Below are positions 33,823-41,645 of a stretch of DNA of 43,777 nt, in pieces. The notes below the pieces were generated by a model. That model saw nothing but the letters and a program-made list of their open reading frames with translations, ran no database searches and was not told the DNA's origin. This DNA comes from a virus. Every line of letters begins with the position of its first letter. The first letter of the stretch is position 1. Made by a program: the position numbers and the translations under genes. Location of the stretch: the IMG/VR virus record IMGVR_UViG_3300050821_013337, positions 1 to 43,777 of that record, one strand, 5' to 3'.

Positions 33823-34263
33823 ATGATCACCGACAAGAACCTCCAGTTCGCCTCGGCGCAGAGCATCGCGACGGCCGTGGGCGACGTGGTGTCCACGAAC
33901 ATCCTGGACACCCAGGCCGCGCAGGACGAGGGCGTCGGTAACGCCCGCTTCCAGTTCGTGTGGGACATCACGACCATCCCCACCTCCGCCGGCGCCGCGA
34001 CCATCCAGTTCGTCATCCAGACCTCGGCGGACAACTCCACCTGGGTCGATGCCGCGCTGTCCCCCGCCTACGCCTACAACGCCGCGCCGGTCAACGCCGT
34101 CGGCCAGGCCTGCGTGCAGTCCTCGGAGCCCGGCTTCCTGCGCTACCTGCGCACGGTCGTCCGCATCGGGGGCGCCACCACCACCGCCGGGAACGTGAAC
34201 TCCTACGCCGTCCTGGACGCGCAGCGCTACCAGTTCGGCAAGTCCGGCTTCGTCGTCACCTAG
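33823..34263 (+). CDS. Bbp16-like capsid cement protein
   Basis: 146 residues. MITDKNLQFASAQ, then TNILDTQAAQDEGVGNARF and a beta-rich body (TIQFVIQTSADNSTWVDAAL, LRYLRTVVRIGG) match Bbp16 of BPP-1, a jelly-roll cement protein that stabilises the shell at its two-fold positions. It starts 9 nt after the coat gene with AGGAG before the ATG. Confidence 0.75.
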   Translation: MITDKNLQFASAQSIATAVGDVVSTNILDTQAAQDEGVGNARFQFVWDITTIPTSAGAATIQFVIQTSADNSTWVDAALSPAYAYNAAPVNAVGQACVQSSEPGFLRYLRTVVRIGGATTTAGNVNSYAVLDAQRYQFGKSGFVVT

Positions 34264-34273
34264 GAGGCCTGAG

Positions 34274-34435
34274 ATGCCCCAGTATGTGAAAGCGCTCCAG
34301 CAGGGTCATTACCTCATCATCCGCGAGGAGGGGGACGTGTTCGAGGTGCCCGACGACTTCGTCGGCGCCGAGGGCCCAGGTTCCCTCCCCACGTGGGTGA
34401 AGGCCGCCAAGACCCCCGCGGTCGAGGAAGAGTAG
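34274..34435 (+). CDS. Unknown 53-residue virion-region protein
   Basis: ATG with AGGAGG 6 nt upstream. A small beta-rich acidic protein (VKALQQGHYLIIREEGDVFEV) ends in an acidic tail (AVEEE). It is placed between cement and tail tube genes, where BPP-1-like phages carry small proteins of unknown role. Confidence 0.6.
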   Translation: MPQYVKALQQGHYLIIREEGDVFEVPDDFVGAEGPGSLPTWVKAAKTPAVEEE

Positions 34436-34466
34436 CCCCAAGAACCCCGTCAGTTAGGAGTCCCCC

Positions 34467-35126
34467 GTGGCGACCCAGGTCCAGATTTGCAACTTGGCCT
34501 TGGGTCGCGTCGGGAAGACCATTCCCATCGCCTCCATGACCGAACCCTCGGCGGAGGCGGCTTTGCTGTCTCAGCTCTGGGACATTGGCCGTCAGTTCGT
34601 GCTGCGGGAGTGCCGGTGGCCCTTCGCCACGCGGCGCGCCTTCCTGACGCTCACCTCGCAGGTTGCCGACAACTGGGCCTACGTCTACGCCTTCCCGACC
34701 GACTGCCTCTACATGGGTGAGGTGGTGGTCCCTGGCAGCGTGCTAGCGTCGCCGTTCTCCAGCTCCATCAACATTCCCGGGTACCTCTTCAACCCGGCCG
34801 CGCCCAACAACGCCCAGCGCATCCCGTTCCAGGTGGCCTACGACCCCGTCGGCGGTACGCGGGTGCTTTACTGCAACATCAATCCGTGCGAGGTCAGCTA
34901 CATCACGGACGTCGCAGACCCGCAGCAGTTCGACCCGCTCTTCGCGTCGGCGCTCGCCTTCTGGCTCGCCTCTGAACTGGCTCTGTCGCTGGTGAACAAC
35001 CCGCAGATGGGCGAGAAGATGCGCAACGCCTACTATGGTGAGGCCTCGTCGGCGGTCGCCCGCGCGCTGTCCGAGGGCACGGAGTACCAGGAGCCCGACT
35101 CCCAGTTCGTGGCGGTCCGGCAGTGA
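34467..35126 (+). CDS. Tail tubular protein A (T7 gp11-like adaptor)
   Basis: 219 residues. ICNLALGRVG, then the helical SEAALLSQLWDIGRQFVLRECRW-type start and WPFATRRAFL are characteristic of the gp11/gp4 adaptor family that forms the ring between portal and nozzle. Further signs are AYVYAFPTDCLYM and the C-terminal helix ASALAFWLASELALSL. The GTG has AGGAG 6 nt upstream. It overlaps the nozzle gene as GTGA. Confidence 0.85.
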   Translation: MATQVQICNLALGRVGKTIPIASMTEPSAEAALLSQLWDIGRQFVLRECRWPFATRRAFLTLTSQVADNWAYVYAFPTDCLYMGEVVVPGSVLASPFSSSINIPGYLFNPAAPNNAQRIPFQVAYDPVGGTRVLYCNINPCEVSYITDVADPQQFDPLFASALAFWLASELALSLVNNPQMGEKMRNAYYGEASSAVARALSEGTEYQEPDSQFVAVRQ

Positions 35127-38100
35127 CTCAGAACCTCGTCCAGCCCTCGCTGTCCGGCGGCGAGCTGGCCCCGGCCCTGTACGGGCACGTGGACCTTCAG
35201 CGCTACGGCATCAGCCTCGCGCTCTGCCGCAACTGGATCGTGAACCTCGGCGGCGGCCTCAAGAACCGCGCCGGCCTCCGCTATACCGGCACCTGCGCGT
35301 CCTCGACGAAACGGAGCCGCCTGGTGCCGTTCCAGTTCTCCTCGACCCAGTCCTACGTGCTGGAGTTCGGGGACTACACGATGAAGGTCTACCGCGCCGG
35401 GGCGCCGATCAACACCACCATTGCCGTGACGGCGGCGGCGTTGGGGACGGGCGATGGTGCTACGACCACCTTCACCATCGTGGAGCCGACGGTTCCGACC
35501 GTGACGGCCGTCTACCGCAACGACTGGCAGGGGAACCAGCTCCTCTACCCGACGCCGCGGTATAACGGGACCTATTGGTCGGAGTCGCCCCACAATTGGG
35601 CCGGCACGACCGGCATCTCCTACGTGACCGGCGCCATCGCGGGCCCGCGGCCCGGGTCGCTCGCCGACTCAATTTCGTACAACGGTTCGGGGACCGTTAA
35701 CGCCTTCCGCGTGCTCTTCCCCAACGCCAATGTGGGCGCCGGGCCCGCTACGGCCTCCATCTGGCTCAAGGCCGGGAGTGCTACGACCGTCGTCCTTCAG
35801 GATGGGCTCGGCAACAGCGTCACCTGCAACCTCACGACGACGTGGCAGCGCTTCAGCCTCTCGGCCGTGGTCGCGAGCTACTACAACCTGCTCCTCTACC
35901 AGCCGTTGGGCGTGAACACGGCTTTCACGATCTATGCCGATTGCTACCAGGTCGAACGAGGTTCCGTCGCCACGGCCTACCTTCCGGCCACAGGGCCGTT
36001 TGGGTCCAGCGGTGCCGCCTCCGTCACGGACTACACCGTCTCCGGCTATGTCGTGAGCTTCGGCGAGGTGCCGCTCTCCGGCGCGGCGCTCACGTGGACC
36101 GGCACCTACCCCACGACCGGGGGCCTCGTGGTGACGACGCCCTACGCGGCGGCCGACCTGCCGCTGCTGCGGTGGGCCCAGTCGAACGACGTGCTCACGG
36201 TCGTGCACCCGAGCTACCCACCCCAGCAGGTGAAGCGCCTCGCGGAGTCCTCGTGGACGATGACGCCGCAGGTCTTCAACGTGGGGCCGTTCGATTCCCT
36301 CAATGTGGACAAGACGAAGACCATCAACTTCAGCGGGTCGGATGGCGCCATCACGATCACGGCGTCGTCGCCGATCTTCACTGCGGACAAGGTCGGGCTC
36401 CTCTTCTACGTGCAGCAGATTCTCAATCCCACCCCTTGGTCCCAGGCCCAGGTCATCGGCTCCGCGGGCCTCATTCGGCGCTCCGACGGCAAGAACTACC
36501 GCGCCCTGAACTCTGGCACCACGGGCACCGTGCAGCCGCTTCAGACTGACGGCAAGTGGGATGACGGCGGCGTGTCGTGGCAGTTCATGGATCAGGGGTT
36601 CGGCTGCGCGCGAATCTCGACCGTTTCCGGTGACGCCTTCTCGGCACAGGCCGTGGTCACGAGTCACATTCCCGACAACTGCGTCGTGACAGCCGGAAGC
36701 ACGCTGACCATCTCAGCCGTCTCTCAATTCCTTTTGTCGAACCAAGCCGCATTCAACGTGACGGCGCATGGCTTCTCCATCGGAACGACCGTCAGCTGGG
36801 TCATCGTCTTCAAGGATAACAACGGGGTCAACCAGACGAGCACCGGCAGCGCCGTGATCAGCCAGATCATCGACGCCAACAACTTCCTCGTTCCGAACCT
36901 GTTCACGGACCTTTTCCCCAACGCCCAGTACGTGTTGGGTGTGGGCCTCGTGATCGTCAGCGCGACGCTCAACAACTACGTGCAGGCGTCCTACCGCTGG
37001 GCCTTTGGCGCGTGGAACAACTCCAACGGCTACCCGCAGTCGGTGACGTATCACCAGCAGCGTCTCACCTTCGCGGGGTCCCCGAAGTACCCGCAGACCG
37101 TGTGGATGAGCCGTACGAACGCCTTCGGCGATTTCAGCCAGTCCAGTCCGCTTGTGGACGACGATTCGCTCACCTTCTCCTTCGCCTCCGGCCGCCAGGA
37201 CCCGATCCAGGGCATGATGCCGCTGGGCCAGCTCCTGGCCTTCACCTCCAACAACGCTTGGGTCGTGGGCAACTCGGCCCAGAACGCGCTCACGCCAGGC
37301 AACATCTCGGCCCGCGTGCAGGGGTTCAACGGCGCGTCGGCCCTGCCTATTCTTCCCGTGGACAGCGCGGTCCTCTTCGTGCAGTCGAAGGGCACCATCG
37401 TGCGGGGCATGGGCTACAGCTACCAGTACGCCTACGATAACTACGCGCCTTCGACGAACCTCTCGATCCACGCTGAGCACCTCTTCAACGGCTTTCAGAT
37501 CCAGGAGTGGGCGTTTCAGCAGGTGCCATTCTCGTGCGTCTGGTGCGTGCGGAGCGACGGCGAGCTACTGGGTTTCACCTACAACCAGGAGCAGCAGGTC
37601 ACGGCGTGGCACCGGCACGACACGCAGAACGGCCTGTTCGAGTCCGCGTGCGTGATCTCGGAGGGAGGCGAGGATGTCCTCTACGTCATCGTCAACCGCA
37701 CGATCAACGGCGCCCCGGCGCGGTACGTGGAGCGGATGGACACGCGCACCATCGCGAGCAACCTGGACGGGTTCTTCGTGGACTGCGGGCTCTCTTTCGA
37801 CGGCCGCAACACGACGGCCCAGACGGTGACGCTGACGGGCGGCACGGCCTGGAACCAGACGGAACACATCACGATCAATTCGTCGGCGCAACTCTTCAAC
37901 TCCCCGAAGGCGCTGGTCGGGGACCAGATCGGGTTCATCCTGGCCGACGGCTCCTACCTCCGGCTCACCATCGACACCATCACGAGCAATACGCAGGCGA
38001 CCGGCATCCCATCGAAGCTGGTGCCAGTGGCCTACCGCAGCGGCGCGCGGGCTGATTGGTTCTGGGCGACGGCCAACTACTCCGGCCTCACGCAGCTGGC

Positions 38101-38551
38101 AAACCAGCCCGTCGTTGCGCTTGCCGACGGCAACGCCATGATCTCTCAAGGGCTCACGGTCAGCTCTGGCGGCGCGGTGACGCTGCCACGACCCGCATTC
38201 CGCGTGCACATCGGGCTTCAGATCATCGCCGACATCCAGACGCTCGGCGTGGCTTTCGGGCCGCCGGACCAGGGCATCGAGCGGGTGAAGGCCATCAACG
38301 CTGTGCGCCTCATGGTGAACACCTCAACCGCCCTCTTCGCGGGGCGCGACCCCAGTCACCTCTTCCAGCAGAAGTTCCGGAGCTTCGAGGCCTACGACTC
38401 CTCGGATGCGATGACGACGGGCATCGAGCCCATCACCATCACGACGAGTTGGGGGACGGACGGCACCATCTTCATCCGCAACGTGAACCCGCTCCAGGCG
38501 AACATCTCCGCCATCGTGCCGGAAGTCTCCATCGGGGGTTCCAGTGGCTGA
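35123..38551 (+). CDS. Tail nozzle (tubular protein B-like) with inserted carbohydrate-binding-like domain
   Basis: 1142 residues, longer than T7 gp12 (about 790). The N-terminus is typical: QPSLSGGELAPALYGHVDL, CRNWIVNLGGGLKNRAGLRY and VPFQFSSTQSYVLEFGD. Between about residues 133 and 295 there is an extra jelly-roll-like segment (TASIWLKAGSATTVVL, VTCNLTTTWQRFSLSA, TIYADCYQVERGS, ATAYLPATG) that resembles carbohydrate-binding modules on phage tails. The nozzle resumes with LLRWAQSNDVLTVVHP, and RLTFAGSPKYPQTVWMS and FTSNNAWVVGN mark the distal part. It forms the end of the tail and may also touch surface glycans. Confidence 0.85.
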   Translation: MTQNLVQPSLSGGELAPALYGHVDLQRYGISLALCRNWIVNLGGGLKNRAGLRYTGTCASSTKRSRLVPFQFSSTQSYVLEFGDYTMKVYRAGAPINTTIAVTAAALGTGDGATTTFTIVEPTVPTVTAVYRNDWQGNQLLYPTPRYNGTYWSESPHNWAGTTGISYVTGAIAGPRPGSLADSISYNGSGTVNAFRVLFPNANVGAGPATASIWLKAGSATTVVLQDGLGNSVTCNLTTTWQRFSLSAVVASYYNLLLYQPLGVNTAFTIYADCYQVERGSVATAYLPATGPFGSSGAASVTDYTVSGYVVSFGEVPLSGAALTWTGTYPTTGGLVVTTPYAAADLPLLRWAQSNDVLTVVHPSYPPQQVKRLAESSWTMTPQVFNVGPFDSLNVDKTKTINFSGSDGAITITASSPIFTADKVGLLFYVQQILNPTPWSQAQVIGSAGLIRRSDGKNYRALNSGTTGTVQPLQTDGKWDDGGVSWQFMDQGFGCARISTVSGDAFSAQAVVTSHIPDNCVVTAGSTLTISAVSQFLLSNQAAFNVTAHGFSIGTTVSWVIVFKDNNGVNQTSTGSAVISQIIDANNFLVPNLFTDLFPNAQYVLGVGLVIVSATLNNYVQASYRWAFGAWNNSNGYPQSVTYHQQRLTFAGSPKYPQTVWMSRTNAFGDFSQSSPLVDDDSLTFSFASGRQDPIQGMMPLGQLLAFTSNNAWVVGNSAQNALTPGNISARVQGFNGASALPILPVDSAVLFVQSKGTIVRGMGYSYQYAYDNYAPSTNLSIHAEHLFNGFQIQEWAFQQVPFSCVWCVRSDGELLGFTYNQEQQVTAWHRHDTQNGLFESACVISEGGEDVLYVIVNRTINGAPARYVERMDTRTIASNLDGFFVDCGLSFDGRNTTAQTVTLTGGTAWNQTEHITINSSAQLFNSPKALVGDQIGFILADGSYLRLTIDTITSNTQATGIPSKLVPVAYRSGARADWFWATANYSGLTQLANQPVVALADGNAMISQGLTVSSGGAVTLPRPAFRVHIGLQIIADIQTLGVAFGPPDQGIERVKAINAVRLMVNTSTALFAGRDPSHLFQQKFRSFEAYDSSDAMTTGIEPITITTSWGTDGTIFIRNVNPLQANISAIVPEVSIGGSSG

Positions 38552-39008
38552 GTTCCGTTGGGCGCCGACCACTCCCGACGATGCCGCCGCCGTGGCGGCC
38601 CGGGCGCGACGTGCTGACGTCGACGAGCTGTGGGCTGCCTCCCTCATGACCCCGGCCGAGGCGATCCGTGCCGGGCAGCGCTTGTCACCTGAAACCCTGA
38701 CCGGGTTCGTCAACGAGGTCCCGGTCTGCATCTTTGGGGTCGCCCGACCGTCGCTCACCTCCGACCTGGGCGTGCCGTGGATGGTTGGCACGGAGGACCT
38801 GGGCTTCCATGCAAAGGGCTTCCTTCGCGGGAGCCGTGAGGTCATCAAGGCCATGGTCGCCAAGCACGCGATGCTGGCCAACTTCGTCGACGCGCGGAAC
38901 GCGAAGGCCCTAAACTGGTTGAGGTGGCTCGGATTTTGCGTCGAGGCGCCCATTCCCTACGGCCCGTTCCAGCTCCCCTTCCATCCCTTCTTCCTGACGA
39001 GGCCCTGA
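38544..39008 (+). CDS. GNAT-like phage virion-region protein (T7 gp13-type)
   Basis: 154 residues with the N-terminal FRWAPTTPDDAAAVAARARRAD and the C-terminal VDARNAKALNWLRWLGF, which together mark a GNAT-fold family in podoviruses placed where T7 has gene 13. Acetyltransferase activity is not shown; the acetyl-CoA loop is only partly visible. It may be an assembly factor for the internal core. It overlaps the nozzle gene by 8 nt. Confidence 0.7.
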   Translation: MAEFRWAPTTPDDAAAVAARARRADVDELWAASLMTPAEAIRAGQRLSPETLTGFVNEVPVCIFGVARPSLTSDLGVPWMVGTEDLGFHAKGFLRGSREVIKAMVAKHAMLANFVDARNAKALNWLRWLGFCVEAPIPYGPFQLPFHPFFLTRP

Positions 39009-39011
39009 CCC

Positions 39012-39497
39012 GTGTGCACCCCGGCCGCCATCCCCATCGTCACGACCCTCATCGCGACGGGCGTGACCGTCGCAGCCCAGCAGCAGAGCACTCAATTCCA
39101 GGAGGCCGTGGCGGACCGCGACGCGGCCCAGGCCAACCTTAAGGCGCAGGATGCCGTCGCCCGCGGGCAGCTCGCCGAGGACGTGCAGCGCAACCGCGTG
39201 CGGGCCATTGAGGGCAGCCAGCGGGCGGCCATCGGCGGCTCGGGCGTCCAGGCCGACAGCGGCACGACCGGCAGCGTGCTCTCCCAGACGGCTCAGCTCG
39301 GGGAGCAGGACGCGCGGACCATCCGCACCAACGCCATGCGCGAGGCCTGGGGCTACAAGTCGCAGGCCTCCAACTTCCAGCTCCAGGGCCAGCTGGCCGG
39401 CATCCAGGGTCAGAACGAGACCCTGGGGTCCCTGATCACCGGGGGCGCGCGGGCCTACGGCATCTACGCCCAGCAGAACCCTCCGACCATCCACTGA
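39012..39497 (+). CDS. Internal virion protein (gp14-like)
   Basis: 161 residues. It has a hydrophobic start (IPIVTTLIATGVTVAA), then Gln/Ala-rich helices and GGSGVQADSGTTGSVLSQ, LGEQDARTIRTNAMREAWGY, a pattern common to the smallest ejected core protein of T7-like podoviruses. In T7 this class inserts into the outer membrane on infection. Position before the transglycosylase gene agrees. GTG start. Confidence 0.7.
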   Translation: MCTPAAIPIVTTLIATGVTVAAQQQSTQFQEAVADRDAAQANLKAQDAVARGQLAEDVQRNRVRAIEGSQRAAIGGSGVQADSGTTGSVLSQTAQLGEQDARTIRTNAMREAWGYKSQASNFQLQGQLAGIQGQNETLGSLITGGARAYGIYAQQNPPTIH

Positions 39498-39503
39498 GGA
39501 CCC

Positions 39504-41645
39504 ATGGCCGAACCCCTCTACTCCGAACCCCAGGTCACGCCGCAGGCGGCGCCGAGCGGCTATGTGCAGGCCTCTGCGACCCCGGAGACCTTCGGCGCGG
39601 GCGTGGGGCAGTCGATTCAGGGCCTTGGGGACGTGTTGGAGCGCGCGCAGGAGGAGGCGAAGAACATTCGGGTCAACGATCAGGTGAACCAGCTGACCGA
39701 GAAGTCGCTGGACCTCGCCTACGGCAAGGACGGCTACCGGAACATCCTGGGGGGCAACGTCCTCAAGACCCCGAACGGGAAGCCGCTGACGGAGGACTAC
39801 TCGCAGCGCTTCGAGGACTTCGCGTCGCAGGCCCGGGCGCAGCTCTCCACGCCCCAGCAGCAGGCCCTATTTGACCGGCGCGCCATCCTGATCCGCAAGA
39901 ACTACATGCGCGGGCTGGAGGGCCACGAGCAGCAGCAGGTCCACGCCTTCGCCGACGAGACGGACAAGGGGACTATCAACACGCAGGCTGATGCGGCCGT
40001 CAAGATGTGGAACGACCCGGCCTATACCGACACGGCGGTCGCCGCCTCTGACGCCGCCTGGGCCTCCTACGGCCAGCGGAACGGCCTCCCCGCGAACCAG
40101 GTGCAGGAACTCCAGCAGCAGAGCCGCAGCACCATGTACACGAAGGTGCTTCAGGCTGCGCTCGATGGCGGCGATACGACCTACGCCGAGAGCTACTTCA
40201 AGCACTTCGGGTCCGACATGACGGGCGAAGACGCAATGAAGGCCGGGGTGCTGATCAACGGGAAGGCTGGGGACAACCTCGCCTTCTCCGCCACGCAACA
40301 TGCCTACCAGGATGCGGTGAACGCCCGGAAGGCGCAGGGCGACCCTGGCGCTGCATTGATCAAGGCCGTGCAGGACGTGGAGTCCGGCGGCAACCCTGAC
40401 GCCGTGTCGCCCAAGGGCGCCAAGGGCCTCATGCAGGTGATGGACGCGACGAACGGCAACCCCGGCTTCGGCGTGACTCCGGCCAAGGACGACAGCCCGC
40501 AGGAGCGGGCCCGCGTCGGTCGCGACTACCTCGGGGCGATGATCTCGCGTTACGGTGGCGACCTCCAGAAGGGGCTCGCGGCCTACAATGCCGGGCCCGG
40601 TGCCGTCGATGAGGCCCTGAAGGAGTCCTCTAAGGATGTGAACCAGGGGATGAAGAACCCCGACGGGACGGCGAAGACCTGGATGGACTACCTGCCTGAC
40701 GAGACCAAGGCCTACGTGCCGAGCGTCATGTCGAAGCTCGACAAGTACGGCAACTCCGGTCCGGCTCCGCTGCCCTCCATGGATGAGTTCACCTCGTCGG
40801 CGATCCAGTACGCGACGCAGCAGAACGGCGGCCCGTTGAACCCCACGCAGATGCACAAGGTGATGACGAACTCGGAGCAGACCTATGCGAAGCTCCAGCA
40901 GGACCAGAAGCAGCAGGGCACGCAGGCGCTGAACGATGCGATGAAGATGGTGTCTCAGGGCGCGACCTTTGACTCGCTGCCGACGGCCGTGAAGAGCGCC
41001 GTGCCCGGTGACGACCTGCCGCGGCTCAAGGAGTTCTCCGACAAGCTCCAACTGGGCACGCCGATCAAGACGGACCTGGACCTCTACCAGCGGCTCACGA
41101 CCGACCACTCGCTGCTGACGCAGATGAGCGATCAGGAGTTCAGCACCTTGAAGCTGAAGCTCTCGGCCTCGGACTTCGAGCACTTCGCCAACGAACGCGC
41201 CGCCCTCCAGAACGGCACGGGCGCCAAGGGCCCCGGCAACCTGAACAACGCCTTCGTCACCAAGACCGTGGACCTGATGGTCTCGCAGCTCGGGCTGCCC
41301 ACTCGGCCCAAGCAGGGGTCCGAGCAAGCCGGGCAGGTGGGTGCCATTCGCCAGGCGATCAACGCCGAGCTGCTCTACGAGCAGAAGACCAATGCCAAGC
41401 AGTTCAACGACGATGAGCTTCAGGGCCGGATCGCCTCGATGTTCCAGCTCCAGGGCACCGTGCACAACATGATCTTCCCGAACACGCAGGGGTCGCTCAT
41501 GAACGTGCGGAAGCGCGACATTCCTGATGCCGACCTCGCGGCCCTCCAGAGCGACTTCAAGGGTCGTGGCATCGTGCCCTCCGACCGCGACCTCGTGGAG
41601 TCCTACCTCGAACTGAAGCTGCGGCAGGCCGGGAGCAAGAAGTGA
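39504..41645 (+). CDS. Internal virion protein with lytic transglycosylase domain
   Basis: 713 residues, mostly helical and Gln-rich, with an SLT-type transglycosylase domain at about 285-375. The catalytic Glu293 is in VQDVESGGNPDAVSPKGAKG; then LMQVMDATNG, RVGRDYLGAMISRYGGD and LAAYNAGPGAV, the family's conserved tail. It would open peptidoglycan locally while DNA is injected, like the N-terminus of T7 gp16. GAGGA precedes the ATG. It overlaps the next gene as GTGA. Confidence 0.88.
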   Translation: MAEPLYSEPQVTPQAAPSGYVQASATPETFGAGVGQSIQGLGDVLERAQEEAKNIRVNDQVNQLTEKSLDLAYGKDGYRNILGGNVLKTPNGKPLTEDYSQRFEDFASQARAQLSTPQQQALFDRRAILIRKNYMRGLEGHEQQQVHAFADETDKGTINTQADAAVKMWNDPAYTDTAVAASDAAWASYGQRNGLPANQVQELQQQSRSTMYTKVLQAALDGGDTTYAESYFKHFGSDMTGEDAMKAGVLINGKAGDNLAFSATQHAYQDAVNARKAQGDPGAALIKAVQDVESGGNPDAVSPKGAKGLMQVMDATNGNPGFGVTPAKDDSPQERARVGRDYLGAMISRYGGDLQKGLAAYNAGPGAVDEALKESSKDVNQGMKNPDGTAKTWMDYLPDETKAYVPSVMSKLDKYGNSGPAPLPSMDEFTSSAIQYATQQNGGPLNPTQMHKVMTNSEQTYAKLQQDQKQQGTQALNDAMKMVSQGATFDSLPTAVKSAVPGDDLPRLKEFSDKLQLGTPIKTDLDLYQRLTTDHSLLTQMSDQEFSTLKLKLSASDFEHFANERAALQNGTGAKGPGNLNNAFVTKTVDLMVSQLGLPTRPKQGSEQAGQVGAIRQAINAELLYEQKTNAKQFNDDELQGRIASMFQLQGTVHNMIFPNTQGSLMNVRKRDIPDADLAALQSDFKGRGIVPSDRDLVESYLELKLRQAGSKK

